Below are positions 40,216 to 48,897 of a DNA stretch of 64,000 bases, one piece after another (positions within the stretch are counted from its first letter, which is position 1; every line of letters starts with the position of its first letter). Below the pieces are notes generated by a model, which worked only from the letters and a program-made list of their open reading frames with translations, was not told the origin of the DNA and did no database searches. The position numbers and the translations under genes were made by a program. Source of the stretch: Pseudomonadales bacterium. GTDB taxonomy: Bacteria; Pseudomonadota; Gammaproteobacteria; Pseudomonadales; Pseudohongiellaceae. The stretch covers positions 1 to 64,000 of the forward strand of contig JAJDYJ010000019.1 in the NCBI GenBank assembly GCA_022822865.1, given 5' to 3'.

Positions 40216-41952
40216 ATGAGAGATTTTCCCGCCATCCGCGCCCGTATGCATGATTCGGCCCTCAAACGGGTTTCCAGAAGCTTTTCCGCCACTCTGTCGG
40301 ATATTTTCACCGAAACCCTGCAAAACGCCCGCCGCGCCGGGGCCACGGAAGTGCGCGTCACGCTGGACAGACCGGAGAGATCCGACCATTTTGGCATTGA
40401 AGTAACGGATGACGGCGAAGGCATATCCGATCCATCGGTGCTGCTTTGGTATGGTCAAAATGGCTGGGCCGACGATTTTGTGCAGCAGGAGGATGCCGCC
40501 GGGATGGGCATGCTTAGCATGGCCCGCCGGGGCTGCGTGGTGGCCTCGCGGCCCCGACCGGAAATTGGCGATCCAAGAGCTGTTTCGGGTTTTCAAGTCG
40601 TGCTTGAACCCAAGCATTTCTTGGGAGAAGCTGAAGCCAAAGTACATGCCACCGCCGAAGCTCCGCAGCCGCATGGCACGAAGGTATCGTTTTTGGTGGA
40701 AGAACAGGAAAACGCATACCAGATCCGTTCGGCGCTGGAAGCGGCAGCCCTGCATTATCCGTTGCCCGTTCGGTTTGAGTACGCGCCCCATACGCCGCAG
40801 GGAGGCGAATTGCTTCCCCAACGCGCTTTTTTGGACGGCGCTGTCTCGATCAAGCGCTGGCGCGGACTGACTTTTGGGGTGTTCAAAAACAAACTGCGTT
40901 TTGGCATGCGCGACCCGGACTTGAATTTTTTCGGCCTCAATATTGACGTAAGCCTGCCGGACGCAGACACAGTCTTTGGCGCTACTTGGCGAGTCGCGGC
41001 CGATGTTGAAAATTGCCCGGAACTCGAACTTGTGCTGCCAGCGCGCAAGGAAGCGGTGGAAACGCCATTCTTGGCGGAAATGCGGGAAGCCGCGCAGTTG
41101 GCAATCTTTCAAGCAATGGCGGGCGAACCCGAACCGAGACCTACGTTTGACACTTGGCGAAAAGCTCAAAAAGCGGGCATCAACCTGCCTCCGCCGCCGC
41201 CGGAACTCGCGTCATGGTTGCCGGATCTCGCCGATTTCAATGATTTTCGTGAAGCGCCCAAACCGAAAGCGGTGGAAGATGAAGCTTTGATTGTCGCCTG
41301 CGACCTCGAACCGCCGGAATCACAAGCGTTTTGGCGGGCGGCCCGGAAAAATGGCTTGCACGAAAGACTTTTTAGGATGGATCAGCGACTGATGGGATTT
41401 GACTGGTATGAAGCGATATCGCGCGTGACGGGTCTTTCAACCGAAATCACTGCCGAGGGGCGAACGGAGCCACTTGGCGCATTCGCAAAGCGCGGGGACA
41501 AGCCATTGCCGCAGCGGCCCGAATTGATCCGGATTAAGGCAACGATCAAATCTGCCGCCAAATCGGAAAGCAGAATCGACCTGCCCACTGACCTCGCTTT
41601 TGTCGGCGAGCCCGGGGGCTGGGTCGAGGATGCGCTGCCGTTGTTGACTTTGAATAGCGATCTGGCTCCCTGCGCCCTTGCCGATTTGATGCGCGACGCA
41701 TTCTTTTCGCCGTCGGATGACGCTGGCGCCGATTCCTGGGAAAGTCAGCGCGATAATTTCGAGCAAACCGCCTTTCATATGGCAACGCGGCTCTTGGTTT
41801 CCGATGACGCGGCGCGCAAACAGACCATCGCCGAAATCGTTTGGCGCGAACTGTCTTGGCTCATCCCCCGCGATGGCGAAGCCTGCATCACCGTGCGAGG
41901 GCGCGAAGTCGACGTTGCGCTGCGCGATCTGGAGACCCAAGCCAGGACTTAA
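40216..41952 (+). CDS. GHKL-type ATPase (HSP90/MORC-like N terminus) of unknown function
   Basis: The 578-residue protein has a GHKL ATP-binding fold at the N terminus: N box TETLQNARRAGA (residues 32-43), G1 box DDGEGI (65-70) and G2 box AAGMGML (94-100). The remaining part of about 450 residues includes a Pro-rich hinge (LPPPPPELASWLPDL) and no domain I recognise. Its GC content is visibly lower than that of its neighbours (28 of 60 bases G or C in one line I counted), and it lies next to an EcoRV-like restriction system in the same island. A role in defence or mobile-element biology is possible but unproven. GGAG precedes the ATG. Confidence 0.7.
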   Translation: MRDFPAIRARMHDSALKRVSRSFSATLSDIFTETLQNARRAGATEVRVTLDRPERSDHFGIEVTDDGEGISDPSVLLWYGQNGWADDFVQQEDAAGMGMLSMARRGCVVASRPRPEIGDPRAVSGFQVVLEPKHFLGEAEAKVHATAEAPQPHGTKVSFLVEEQENAYQIRSALEAAALHYPLPVRFEYAPHTPQGGELLPQRAFLDGAVSIKRWRGLTFGVFKNKLRFGMRDPDLNFFGLNIDVSLPDADTVFGATWRVAADVENCPELELVLPARKEAVETPFLAEMREAAQLAIFQAMAGEPEPRPTFDTWRKAQKAGINLPPPPPELASWLPDLADFNDFREAPKPKAVEDEALIVACDLEPPESQAFWRAARKNGLHERLFRMDQRLMGFDWYEAISRVTGLSTEITAEGRTEPLGAFAKRGDKPLPQRPELIRIKATIKSAAKSESRIDLPTDLAFVGEPGGWVEDALPLLTLNSDLAPCALADLMRDAFFSPSDDAGADSWESQRDNFEQTAFHMATRLLVSDDAARKQTIAEIVWRELSWLIPRDGEACITVRGREVDVALRDLETQART

Positions 41953-42037
41953 CTCCACCGCTCACAGCGCCTTATCAAAATCAGCGTGCTTACACATGAG
42001 GAGGCATTTCGTATGAGTCTGCCAATAGACGAACTTT

Positions 42038-42724
42038 CTATTTTCGTTCTCTACGCAATGCGCCTTTCTCGCGCCAGTACGCCTCAAATTCTGATTGGGA
42101 CGAGAACGCGCCGTTACCTGCCGCGAAGTCCTCCAGCCTCCCGCGCAAGCTGCCAATGTTCGCGGTATTGCCGCTGCCGGGATGCCTGCCTGCAATTCGC
42201 CACTTTTCCTGCACGAATACCTCGACATCATCGAAGGGCAGAACTATGTTTTGCAGTTCGTCAAACGAGTAAATCGACGCATCCGCCGCCCGCTTCCCCT
42301 CAACGCGGTTGTATACGAACCCGATGATCCAATGTTCCTTGTACTCGCTGTAGGGAAAGACGATGTTCTTTGATTGGGTTTCGGGATTCAGAAAACTCGT
42401 GTAGCTGCCAAGCGTGTAGGAGAACGTCGCATTTTCCGAGCGCCGGTAGGTGGTTTTCACGTCTATGGCGATTTTTGCCGGGTCGTCTTCACCGCGCATC
42501 AAGGTGAAATCGGGGTAGAAATTCTGTTGCTTCGGTTCGAGCAGGATCAAGTCGTTTCGGGCCGCGTATGCGGCAATTACCTGACGCGCAACAATCTCGA
42601 ATATCGCGCCGATGACCTTTGTATCCGATCCCAGCGGATAGACCCGGCCCCGCCGGTCCACCAAGCCGCAGATGCTGTATCCGTTCTGGATGGAAGCGAG
42701 CTTGTCGAGAATGAAATCCCTCAT
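42038..42724 (-). CDS. EcoRV-like type II restriction endonuclease
   Basis: The 228-residue protein aligns with EcoRV over nearly its whole length. The catalytic residues are in place (YPDF, Asp72; AIDVKTTY, Asp88 and Lys90). The Q-loop EPKQQNFYPDF and the recognition loop GSGNTANIGS (residues 183-192) match EcoRV except for one Thr to Ala change, so cleavage at GATATC is a reasonable prediction. Other shared words are YPLGSDTKV, TLGSYTSF and HWIIGFVY. It lacks about 17 C-terminal residues of EcoRV (245 in EcoRV). The ATG overlaps the methyltransferase stop (ATGA). Confidence 0.92.
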   Translation of the reverse strand: MRDFILDKLASIQNGYSICGLVDRRGRVYPLGSDTKVIGAIFEIVARQVIAAYAARNDLILLEPKQQNFYPDFTLMRGEDDPAKIAIDVKTTYRRSENATFSYTLGSYTSFLNPETQSKNIVFPYSEYKEHWIIGFVYNRVEGKRAADASIYSFDELQNIVLPFDDVEVFVQEKWRIAGRHPGSGNTANIGSLRGRLEDFAAGNGAFSSQSEFEAYWREKGALRRERK

Positions 42725-43560
42725 CCGACGACAAGCGCTTCCGTCATCTTGTTGCGTAGGTCTTCGGTCGAGCCGAGATGGTAGAAATGGTCGTGCGTCC
42801 TGATGTCGTAGCCATCGAATGCGGCATAAAGATTGCTGTTGCGCCGATACTTGTTTTCCGCCCACATAGAGTAAAGGAACGGGCAGGGAAGCGCTTTCAG
42901 GGTTCGTTCAAGATCGCTCGAATCCGCGTCCGTCCATTTGTTGAAATAGTCGGTGAACCGGCCCGCGTATGGCGGATCGGCGTAAACGATATCATCGGCC
43001 GAGGCGGAAGCCAGGGTGGTTCGCCAGTCCGCGCAGACGAATTCCCAATCCTTGCCGGCCATTGCTTGGGCGGCCCATAGAATCTGATTGCAGATTCGCG
43101 TGATATAGGCTTGCCGAAATCTTTCCGGCTTGCGGCAAAAAGGCGTGTTGAAACCGCCCTTGCCGTTGAAGCGCATCAAGCCATTGAAACAGGCACGATT
43201 GAGAAACAGGAAATCAAGCGGGTCATGACATTCGTTGAACCGGGCGCGGACTCGGTAGTAATGCTCCGCACCGTCAAGCCGGAGCAGTTCGGCTTCCCTG
43301 TCCAGGTATGCTTTCGTTTTCTCCGCGGTGAGCAGGCCGCGCTGAATGTCGGAATATAGCCTGATGACGTGTTCGTTCGTATCGCCCGCGAGCGCCCGTT
43401 GCGGGGCCACGTTGAACAGAACCACACCGGAGCCGAGAAACGGTTCGACCCATTTTCCCCTACCCGGCCACGATGACGCGCTATCCCGGATCAACGGAAT
43501 CAGTTTCGTCTTGATGCCTTGCGTTTTGATGGGTGGGGCTTTTGGTCTACGCTCATCCAT
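42721..43560 (-). CDS. EcoRV-like adenine-N6 DNA methyltransferase
   Basis: The 279-residue protein is a D12-class (Dam-type) adenine methyltransferase with the SAM motif EPFLGSGVVLFNV and the catalytic DPPYAGRF (residues 195-198). FLNRACFNGLMRFNGKGGFN is a typical Dam/M.EcoRV segment. It probably protects the adenine in the site cut by the downstream nuclease. Methyltransferase first and a four-base overlap would let protection precede cleavage. No controller (C) protein gene fits in the 106 bases upstream. Confidence 0.92.
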   Translation of the reverse strand: MDERRPKAPPIKTQGIKTKLIPLIRDSASSWPGRGKWVEPFLGSGVVLFNVAPQRALAGDTNEHVIRLYSDIQRGLLTAEKTKAYLDREAELLRLDGAEHYYRVRARFNECHDPLDFLFLNRACFNGLMRFNGKGGFNTPFCRKPERFRQAYITRICNQILWAAQAMAGKDWEFVCADWRTTLASASADDIVYADPPYAGRFTDYFNKWTDADSSDLERTLKALPCPFLYSMWAENKYRRNSNLYAAFDGYDIRTHDHFYHLGSTEDLRNKMTEALVVG

Positions 43561-43666
43561 TGCGTTTTAGGGTCTTAACTGCTCGTTCATGGGCGGGAGC
43601 GTATCAGGGAATCACAAGACAGGCCAACTTCGCTTCCCTGCCCGCGCCGATTTAAGCAAGCATGGA

Positions 43667-45388
43667 TCAGATTCTCTCGTAGCCTTCATAGCGCACCCAA
43701 TCGAAGTCGGCGTATTCGTCCGATGCGTTGCCGTTGCCGGAACTGTAGACGCCCAGGTAAGCGCCGGTGTAGCCGCGGCTTATCAGCCTCGCGGCGTCGG
43801 TTTCGGCGAATACGGTGAAGCTGTCGCCCTGGTCGAGGGAATACTCGTAGCGGTACTGGTGGTCACGCGATACGACCCGCAGCACGATTTCGCCGGAGTA
43901 ATCGCCAAGCGCCCGCCGTTCGATCGTGACCGGCGCCCGGTCTCTTTCCGCCAGCGTCAGTTGCAAGATGTTTTCCCCGCCGCTTCTCGCCACCGTGAAG
44001 TTCAGAAAGTTATTGTCTTTCTGAAACAGGCTGACTCCGGCCTCGACGTTTTCCTGTTCCGGTTCGAACTCCATCCTGACGCTGTACCGGAAATCGCTTT
44101 CCTGCTGCCGCACTCCCATCAGCGCGGCGCGCCCGCGCTCGGTGATCACGTTTTCATGGGCGTAAAGCCGCAGATATCCCTCCCGGCTGTCCAGGGAATA
44201 GATGCCGGGCAGCGGCACTCTCCTGAAATTCCATTGCAGACCCAGGCTTTCGCTGTCGAAATCGTCGATGAAGGTATCGTTCCGGTATTGCGGAGCGTCT
44301 TCGAAAGGCAGCGGCGTGGATCTTTCGACTCTGCCCGTGGCCGGCGCAACGACAGGCCATTCGTATCTGGGGTCCTTCCACTCGAACGGCTCCCGTTCCC
44401 ATTCGACCGGCACCAGATGCGATTCGCGCCCCATATTGGAATCGCCCTGCTCGTCGTTGCGCTTGCCGAGCGCCACCATGTACCAGCGCCCGTCCGCCAA
44501 TTCCACCATGTCCGCGTGGCCGGTGCTATGCACCCAGTTGCTGTAGGACAGATTGCGCGAGGTGAGAATCGGGTTCCTGTCGTTGGATATGTAGGGGCCG
44601 GTGATTTCGTCGCTGACCGCAATCATCACCGCGTGGTTGTAACTCGTGCCGCCCTCTGCAATGAGCAGGTAATACCTGCCGTCGCGCTTGTAGATATGCG
44701 GACCTTCCGCCCAGGTGCCGTCGCAGGCGCCGCGCCAGAGGAAGTGCCGGTCGCCGGTGAGCCGCCAGTTTTCGAGATCGAGTTCCTGCAGCCAGATCTC
44801 GCCCTGGCCGGGAAATTCCGGATCCGCGGGGCCGTGATTGCCGACGTACCAGGCTTTCCCGTCGTCGTCGAAGAAGATATCGGGATCGATGCCCGGGGCG
44901 CCTTCGATCACGTGGGGCTCGGACCACGGCCCGGCCACGTCTTCCGCGGTAACGATGAAGTTGACCATTTCCGTCGGCCGACCGCCGCCGGGGTTGTAGA
45001 CATTGGTGGTGATGATATAGAACAGGCCGTCGTGCCAGCGTATGGACGGCGCGTGTATGCCGCCGTCGGACTGGACATCCACGAGATTGACCGCGTCGCG
45101 ATAGAGTTCGGGATCGTGGATGCCGTATCCGGCCAGCGTCCAGTTGACCAGGTCCTTGCTGTGATGGATGGGCAGGCCGGGAAAATACTCGAACGTGGAG
45201 TTGACGATATAGAAGTCGTCGCCGACCCGGACGATGGAAGGGTCGGGATAGCCGCCGCGCAATATCGGATTCCTGAAGGCGTCCGATTGCGCGGATGCTT
45301 CCAGCGCGAAAATCGCGATACAGAGGAATCCGGCCAGAAAGCGCAGTTTTCGCGCGCCGGACTTCGCACAAGCTGAAATTCGAATCAT
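43667..45388 (-). CDS. Secreted GH43 glycosidase (xylosidase/arabinosidase-like)
   Basis: The 573-residue protein has a signal peptide (CIAIFALEASAQ), a five-bladed propeller starting NPILRGGYPDPSIVRVGDDFY (catalytic Asp) with DPDIFFDDDG and the acid GTWAEGPHIY, and a C-terminal concanavalin-like domain (from about residue 375, with DTFIDDF and FLNFTVARSGG). It likely removes xylose, arabinose or similar side groups. The start at 45388 is fixed by GGAGGAGAACAATG. It lies 44 bases after the halogenase gene on the same strand. Confidence 0.9.
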   Translation of the reverse strand: MIRISACAKSGARKLRFLAGFLCIAIFALEASAQSDAFRNPILRGGYPDPSIVRVGDDFYIVNSTFEYFPGLPIHHSKDLVNWTLAGYGIHDPELYRDAVNLVDVQSDGGIHAPSIRWHDGLFYIITTNVYNPGGGRPTEMVNFIVTAEDVAGPWSEPHVIEGAPGIDPDIFFDDDGKAWYVGNHGPADPEFPGQGEIWLQELDLENWRLTGDRHFLWRGACDGTWAEGPHIYKRDGRYYLLIAEGGTSYNHAVMIAVSDEITGPYISNDRNPILTSRNLSYSNWVHSTGHADMVELADGRWYMVALGKRNDEQGDSNMGRESHLVPVEWEREPFEWKDPRYEWPVVAPATGRVERSTPLPFEDAPQYRNDTFIDDFDSESLGLQWNFRRVPLPGIYSLDSREGYLRLYAHENVITERGRAALMGVRQQESDFRYSVRMEFEPEQENVEAGVSLFQKDNNFLNFTVARSGGENILQLTLAERDRAPVTIERRALGDYSGEIVLRVVSRDHQYRYEYSLDQGDSFTVFAETDAARLISRGYTGAYLGVYSSGNGNASDEYADFDWVRYEGYERI

Positions 45389-45432
45389 TGTTCTCCTCCC
45401 GCCCCCGACTTTCTTGCCGGGCTCACGATCGA

Positions 45433-46950
45433 TCAGGGCGACGGCGCGGCGCAATGCTGGTTGATGAATTCCTCATGCGTCGGGAATTGCCGCACCGCGC
45501 CCTGAATAATGGTTTTCAGGTTGTTCAGATAATCCCGCAACTGTTGCGATGATATGCCGTCCACTATCGAATGGTAACTCCGCGGCGCCATATTCTGGCC
45601 GAGCATCACCTGCAGCCATGCCGACTCCGTGAACAGTTCTCCCAATTCGCGATACACCGCGCCGCCGGCCTCGAACAACTCCATCCGATGCTTGAGCCCT
45701 TCCGGCGGGGTCGAATTCCGGCAATCGCGCCAGAAGGGCAGATCGTCTTTCCCGTTCAATATGTAATGCAGCACCAGGAAGTCGCGGATGCGGTCGAAAT
45801 CCCACAGGCTGCGGCGGTTGAACTCGTCGATGTTCGCCTGTTCGAAGCGACGGTCCGGAAACAGCCGCATGAGCCAGCTTACGCCGGTTTGAATGAGATG
45901 GATACTGGTCGACTCAAGCGGTTCCATGAAACCGCCGGCCAGTCCCAGGGCGACGCAGTTCCGGCTCCAGAACTGCTTGCGCCTGCCGGTGGTGAATTTC
46001 AGCAGCCGGGGTTCGTCCAGCGCGGCGCCGTCGAGATTGTCGAGCAGGGCGGAAACCGCTTCGTCGTCGCTCATGTAGCGGCTGCAATAGACATGGCCGT
46101 TGCCGATGCGATGCTGCAGGGGAATCCGCCATTGCCAGCCGGCTTCTCGGGCGGTCGCACAGGTATAGGAACCGAGAGGGTCCACCCGCTCGCTCGGCAC
46201 GGCAACCGCCCGGTCGCATGGCAGCCAGTGCGACCAGTCTTCGTAGTCCACGCCGAGCGCCTGTCCGATCAGCAGTCCGCGGAAACCGGTGCAATCGACG
46301 AAAAACTCGCCGGCCACGCGCTGGCCGTCTTCCAGCGCCAGCGCTTCGATGAATCCGCTGTCCGCGTTCCGCTCCACATGCGCGATCTTGCCTTCGATGC
46401 GGGTCACGCCCAGCCGTTCGCTGAATTCCCTGAGATAGAGCGCGTACAGCGCCGCGTCGAAATGGTAGGCATGGATGATGCCTTGCAGCGGACTTCCGGG
46501 CAGCTTGTCGACCTGACTGAAACGATTCGCCAGGGCGGCGGTCTCGTTGACCGAATAGTCCCAGAACCTGCCGGCGTGGCCTTCGCGGACGGCTCGCAGC
46601 CAATACTGGTGAAAATTGCCCTGGCCCAGATTGCGCCCGATCTCGCCGAAAGCGTGCATGTAACAATCGCCGGCGCGGCCCCAGTCGCGGAACTGAATGC
46701 CCAGCTTGAAGGTGCCCTGGGTTCGGCGCAGGAAATCGTTTTCGTCCAGGCCGAGCACCCGATTGAATTCCCGGATGGGAGGAATCGTGGCCTCGCCCAC
46801 CCCCACCGTGCCGATCTGCTCGGATTCCACCAGGCGGATGCGGACCGTGGGCCCCATGGTCTTTGCGAGCAGCGCCGCCGCCATCCAGCCGGCCGTGCCG
46901 CCTCCGGCGATGACGACTTGCTGAACTGGCGCGTGCTCCGGAGTTTTCAC
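45433..46950 (-). CDS. Flavin-dependent (tryptophan-type) halogenase
   Basis: The 505-residue protein has the FAD-binding VVIAGGGTAGWMAAALLAK, the halogenase active-site motif GWQWRIP (WxWxIP) and the typical C-terminal LHYILNGKDDLPFWR. These enzymes use FADH2, oxygen and halide to halogenate aromatics; many copies sit beside TonB receptors in polysaccharide-degrading proteobacteria with no known substrate. It overlaps the dioxygenase gene upstream by four bases (ATGA). The conserved active-site Lys of true halogenases was not located with confidence. Confidence 0.88.
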   Translation of the reverse strand: MKTPEHAPVQQVVIAGGGTAGWMAAALLAKTMGPTVRIRLVESEQIGTVGVGEATIPPIREFNRVLGLDENDFLRRTQGTFKLGIQFRDWGRAGDCYMHAFGEIGRNLGQGNFHQYWLRAVREGHAGRFWDYSVNETAALANRFSQVDKLPGSPLQGIIHAYHFDAALYALYLREFSERLGVTRIEGKIAHVERNADSGFIEALALEDGQRVAGEFFVDCTGFRGLLIGQALGVDYEDWSHWLPCDRAVAVPSERVDPLGSYTCATAREAGWQWRIPLQHRIGNGHVYCSRYMSDDEAVSALLDNLDGAALDEPRLLKFTTGRRKQFWSRNCVALGLAGGFMEPLESTSIHLIQTGVSWLMRLFPDRRFEQANIDEFNRRSLWDFDRIRDFLVLHYILNGKDDLPFWRDCRNSTPPEGLKHRMELFEAGGAVYRELGELFTESAWLQVMLGQNMAPRSYHSIVDGISSQQLRDYLNNLKTIIQGAVRQFPTHEEFINQHCAAPSP

Positions 46951-47804
46951 GAAGAGTCGGCGGCCTGTCCCGGAGGCGCCGCGCCGCCCCAGCGTTCCGG
47001 GGTATCCGTTGCGTGATCGTAGACGTTGCGCCCTTCCTTGAGGAACGGCACGGCCAGATTGAAGCGCTCGCCCGACTGCGAGTGGCGGACAGGGGCGGGA
47101 GCGTATTGCGGCAGGTAGACGCGCCGCATGCGGTCCGTGCTGTTGGCGCCGCTGCTGTGAAGATTGTAGCTCGAGAACGCGACCACGCTGCCCGCGGGCG
47201 CCTCGATGGCGATACCCGGATCGTCGCCGGCGTAGCCGACGAGATCGTTGGTTTCCGGATCCCGGTCATGGTCGATGATCCTGTTCGCCGTTCCGCCCCG
47301 GGAATGCGGCATCAGGTACACGGTGCCGTTGGCTTCGTCGACGGCGTCTAGGGTGCACCAGCACGTGACGTATGGCCTGTGCGTGGTGCCGGAATCCATG
47401 AACTTCACGTAACCCGAATCCTGGTGCCAGGAAAAGTCCATGCCCTGTTCACTGCCCTTGACGACCCACTGTTCGTTGAACAGGTAAGCTTCGTCTCCAA
47501 GCGTGGCGCGGCAGACCTCGGCCATGAGGTCGCCGAAGATGAATTGCCACGTCCGTGAGCTGTAGCGATAGAGGTTGTTGACGAAATATCGCTTGCCGCG
47601 AAAGGACAGCGCGCCGTCCGCGACGAGACCGGCATCGAAGCGCGCATCCATGTAGCCGAGGAAGTAGGAACATTCCTCGCGCAGCATCTGCAGCATATCG
47701 CCGGCTATGACGCCTTCGAGAACCATGTAGCCCTCTTCGGCGTAGAGTCGGCGGTTTGCCGCGGAAACCTGTCCCGGGTCCGTTCCCGCATCCAGCTTCG
47801 ACAT
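46947..47804 (-). CDS. Phytanoyl-CoA dioxygenase family oxygenase 1
   Basis: The 285-residue protein belongs to the Fe(II)/2-oxoglutarate PhyH family, with the metal motif SWHQDSGY (His127 and Asp129), a downstream HSSG (distal His region) and RRVYLPQYAP (2-oxoglutarate-binding Arg). Members hydroxylate diverse small molecules, so the substrate is unknown. Its stop overlaps the halogenase start, making the two a coupled oxidative pair. It is divergent from a second PhyH gene at 47965. Confidence 0.88.
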   Translation of the reverse strand: MSKLDAGTDPGQVSAANRRLYAEEGYMVLEGVIAGDMLQMLREECSYFLGYMDARFDAGLVADGALSFRGKRYFVNNLYRYSSRTWQFIFGDLMAEVCRATLGDEAYLFNEQWVVKGSEQGMDFSWHQDSGYVKFMDSGTTHRPYVTCWCTLDAVDEANGTVYLMPHSRGGTANRIIDHDRDPETNDLVGYAGDDPGIAIEAPAGSVVAFSSYNLHSSGANSTDRMRRVYLPQYAPAPVRHSQSGERFNLAVPFLKEGRNVYDHATDTPERWGGAAPPGQAADSS

Positions 47805-47881
47805 GACTTGCGTCTTCGCGATCGGCCAATGGTTTTCCCCGTTTACCTGAAGCCCGGACGTTCGTCAACGCCGCGGCTTTT

Positions 47882-47899
47882 GCAATCGAATTCAATTGC
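47882..47899. promoter_or_regulatory. Palindrome in the divergent dioxygenase promoter region
   Basis: GCAATCGAATTCAATTGC is an 18-base imperfect palindrome (one mismatched pair) centred on GAATTC, lying between two divergent PhyH genes. It could bind a dimeric regulator controlling both directions. A GTACAAT (47933-47939) follows. Confidence 0.35.
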
Positions 47900-47964
47900 G
47901 GCAATTCTCGTTTTGAAGTAACGAACATTATGTACAATCTTTCATTTTCCGGGAGAGCAACACG

Positions 47965-48897
47965 ATGCGCGACGACCACGCGGCGCTTCCCCGGCCTGCC
48001 GGTCAGGCCGATTTCTATGCGGAGCAAGGTTACCTGATCGTCGAGGACCTCCTGAACGGCGCCGAACTTGCCGAACTGGAAGCCGATCTCGTCAAGCTTG
48101 CCCGGGGAGGGTACGACGCACCCGGCATCAAACCCGTTTCCGCCGGCGTCGGCGACGCCGAAAGCGTTACTGAAAGCGTTACTGAAACCCTGGAGCGCAT
48201 CCTCTGCATTCATATGCCCCATTTCGTTTCGCCGGTCGTTCGGCGCTTCACGGCCCATCCCGGCATCACGGAGGTGCTCGGACGAATCGTCGGCGCCCAC
48301 TTGCGGCCCGGCCACTGGAACGGCGGCGTCAAGTGCATGCAGTCGATGTTCTTCGCCAAGCCGCCCGGCAAGCCGGGCCAGGCCTGGCACCAGGACGAGT
48401 GCTTCATTCCCACCCGGGACCGCAGCCTTTGCGCCGCCTGGATCGCCATCGACGACGCGACTCTCGACAACGGCTGCCTGCGGGTGATTCCCGGCAGCCA
48501 TCTTGCCGGCACGCTGTACCCGTTCCGAGAGCACAGCCAAACCGATGAGTTCGATCCCGCCCCGGAAAGCCACGGGTTCGACGACGACAACGAAATCGCC
48601 GTCGAATTGCGCGCCGGATCGGTATTGTTCTTCAACGGCTACCTGCTGCATCGCAGCAGGAAGAATACCAGCGGCCGCTATCGGCGCGCGCTCGTGAACC
48701 ACTACATGAGCACGCAAAGCCAGTTGCACTGGCGCCTCGACGAGGAACTCGCCGATGGCAGCAGGCACGGTTCGGACAATCGCAGCGTCCACGTCGTCTG
48801 CGGCGAGGATCCCCATGCCCGGCTCGGCTACAAGACGCCGGCTAATCCGGTCTACCTGCGCGAATACGAGGAACATGGTGACGCCCCATCGTCCTGA
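47965..48897 (+). CDS. Phytanoyl-CoA dioxygenase family oxygenase 2
   Basis: The 310-residue protein has the Fe(II) motif AWHQDECF (His142, Asp144), LRVIPGSHL, and NGYLLHRSRKNTSGRYRRAL with the distal His229 and 2-oxoglutarate-binding Arg. It differs from oxygenase 1 outside the core. A 12-base tandem duplication (GAAAGCGTTACT twice) encodes ESVTESVT at residues 67-74. Its end overlaps the ABC permease gene by 23 bases, so it heads a PhyH-MalF-MalG-MalK-P450 unit. The substrate is probably a small molecule or sugar derivative taken up by that transporter (inference). Confidence 0.88.
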   Translation: MRDDHAALPRPAGQADFYAEQGYLIVEDLLNGAELAELEADLVKLARGGYDAPGIKPVSAGVGDAESVTESVTETLERILCIHMPHFVSPVVRRFTAHPGITEVLGRIVGAHLRPGHWNGGVKCMQSMFFAKPPGKPGQAWHQDECFIPTRDRSLCAAWIAIDDATLDNGCLRVIPGSHLAGTLYPFREHSQTDEFDPAPESHGFDDDNEIAVELRAGSVLFFNGYLLHRSRKNTSGRYRRALVNHYMSTQSQLHWRLDEELADGSRHGSDNRSVHVVCGEDPHARLGYKTPANPVYLREYEEHGDAPSS

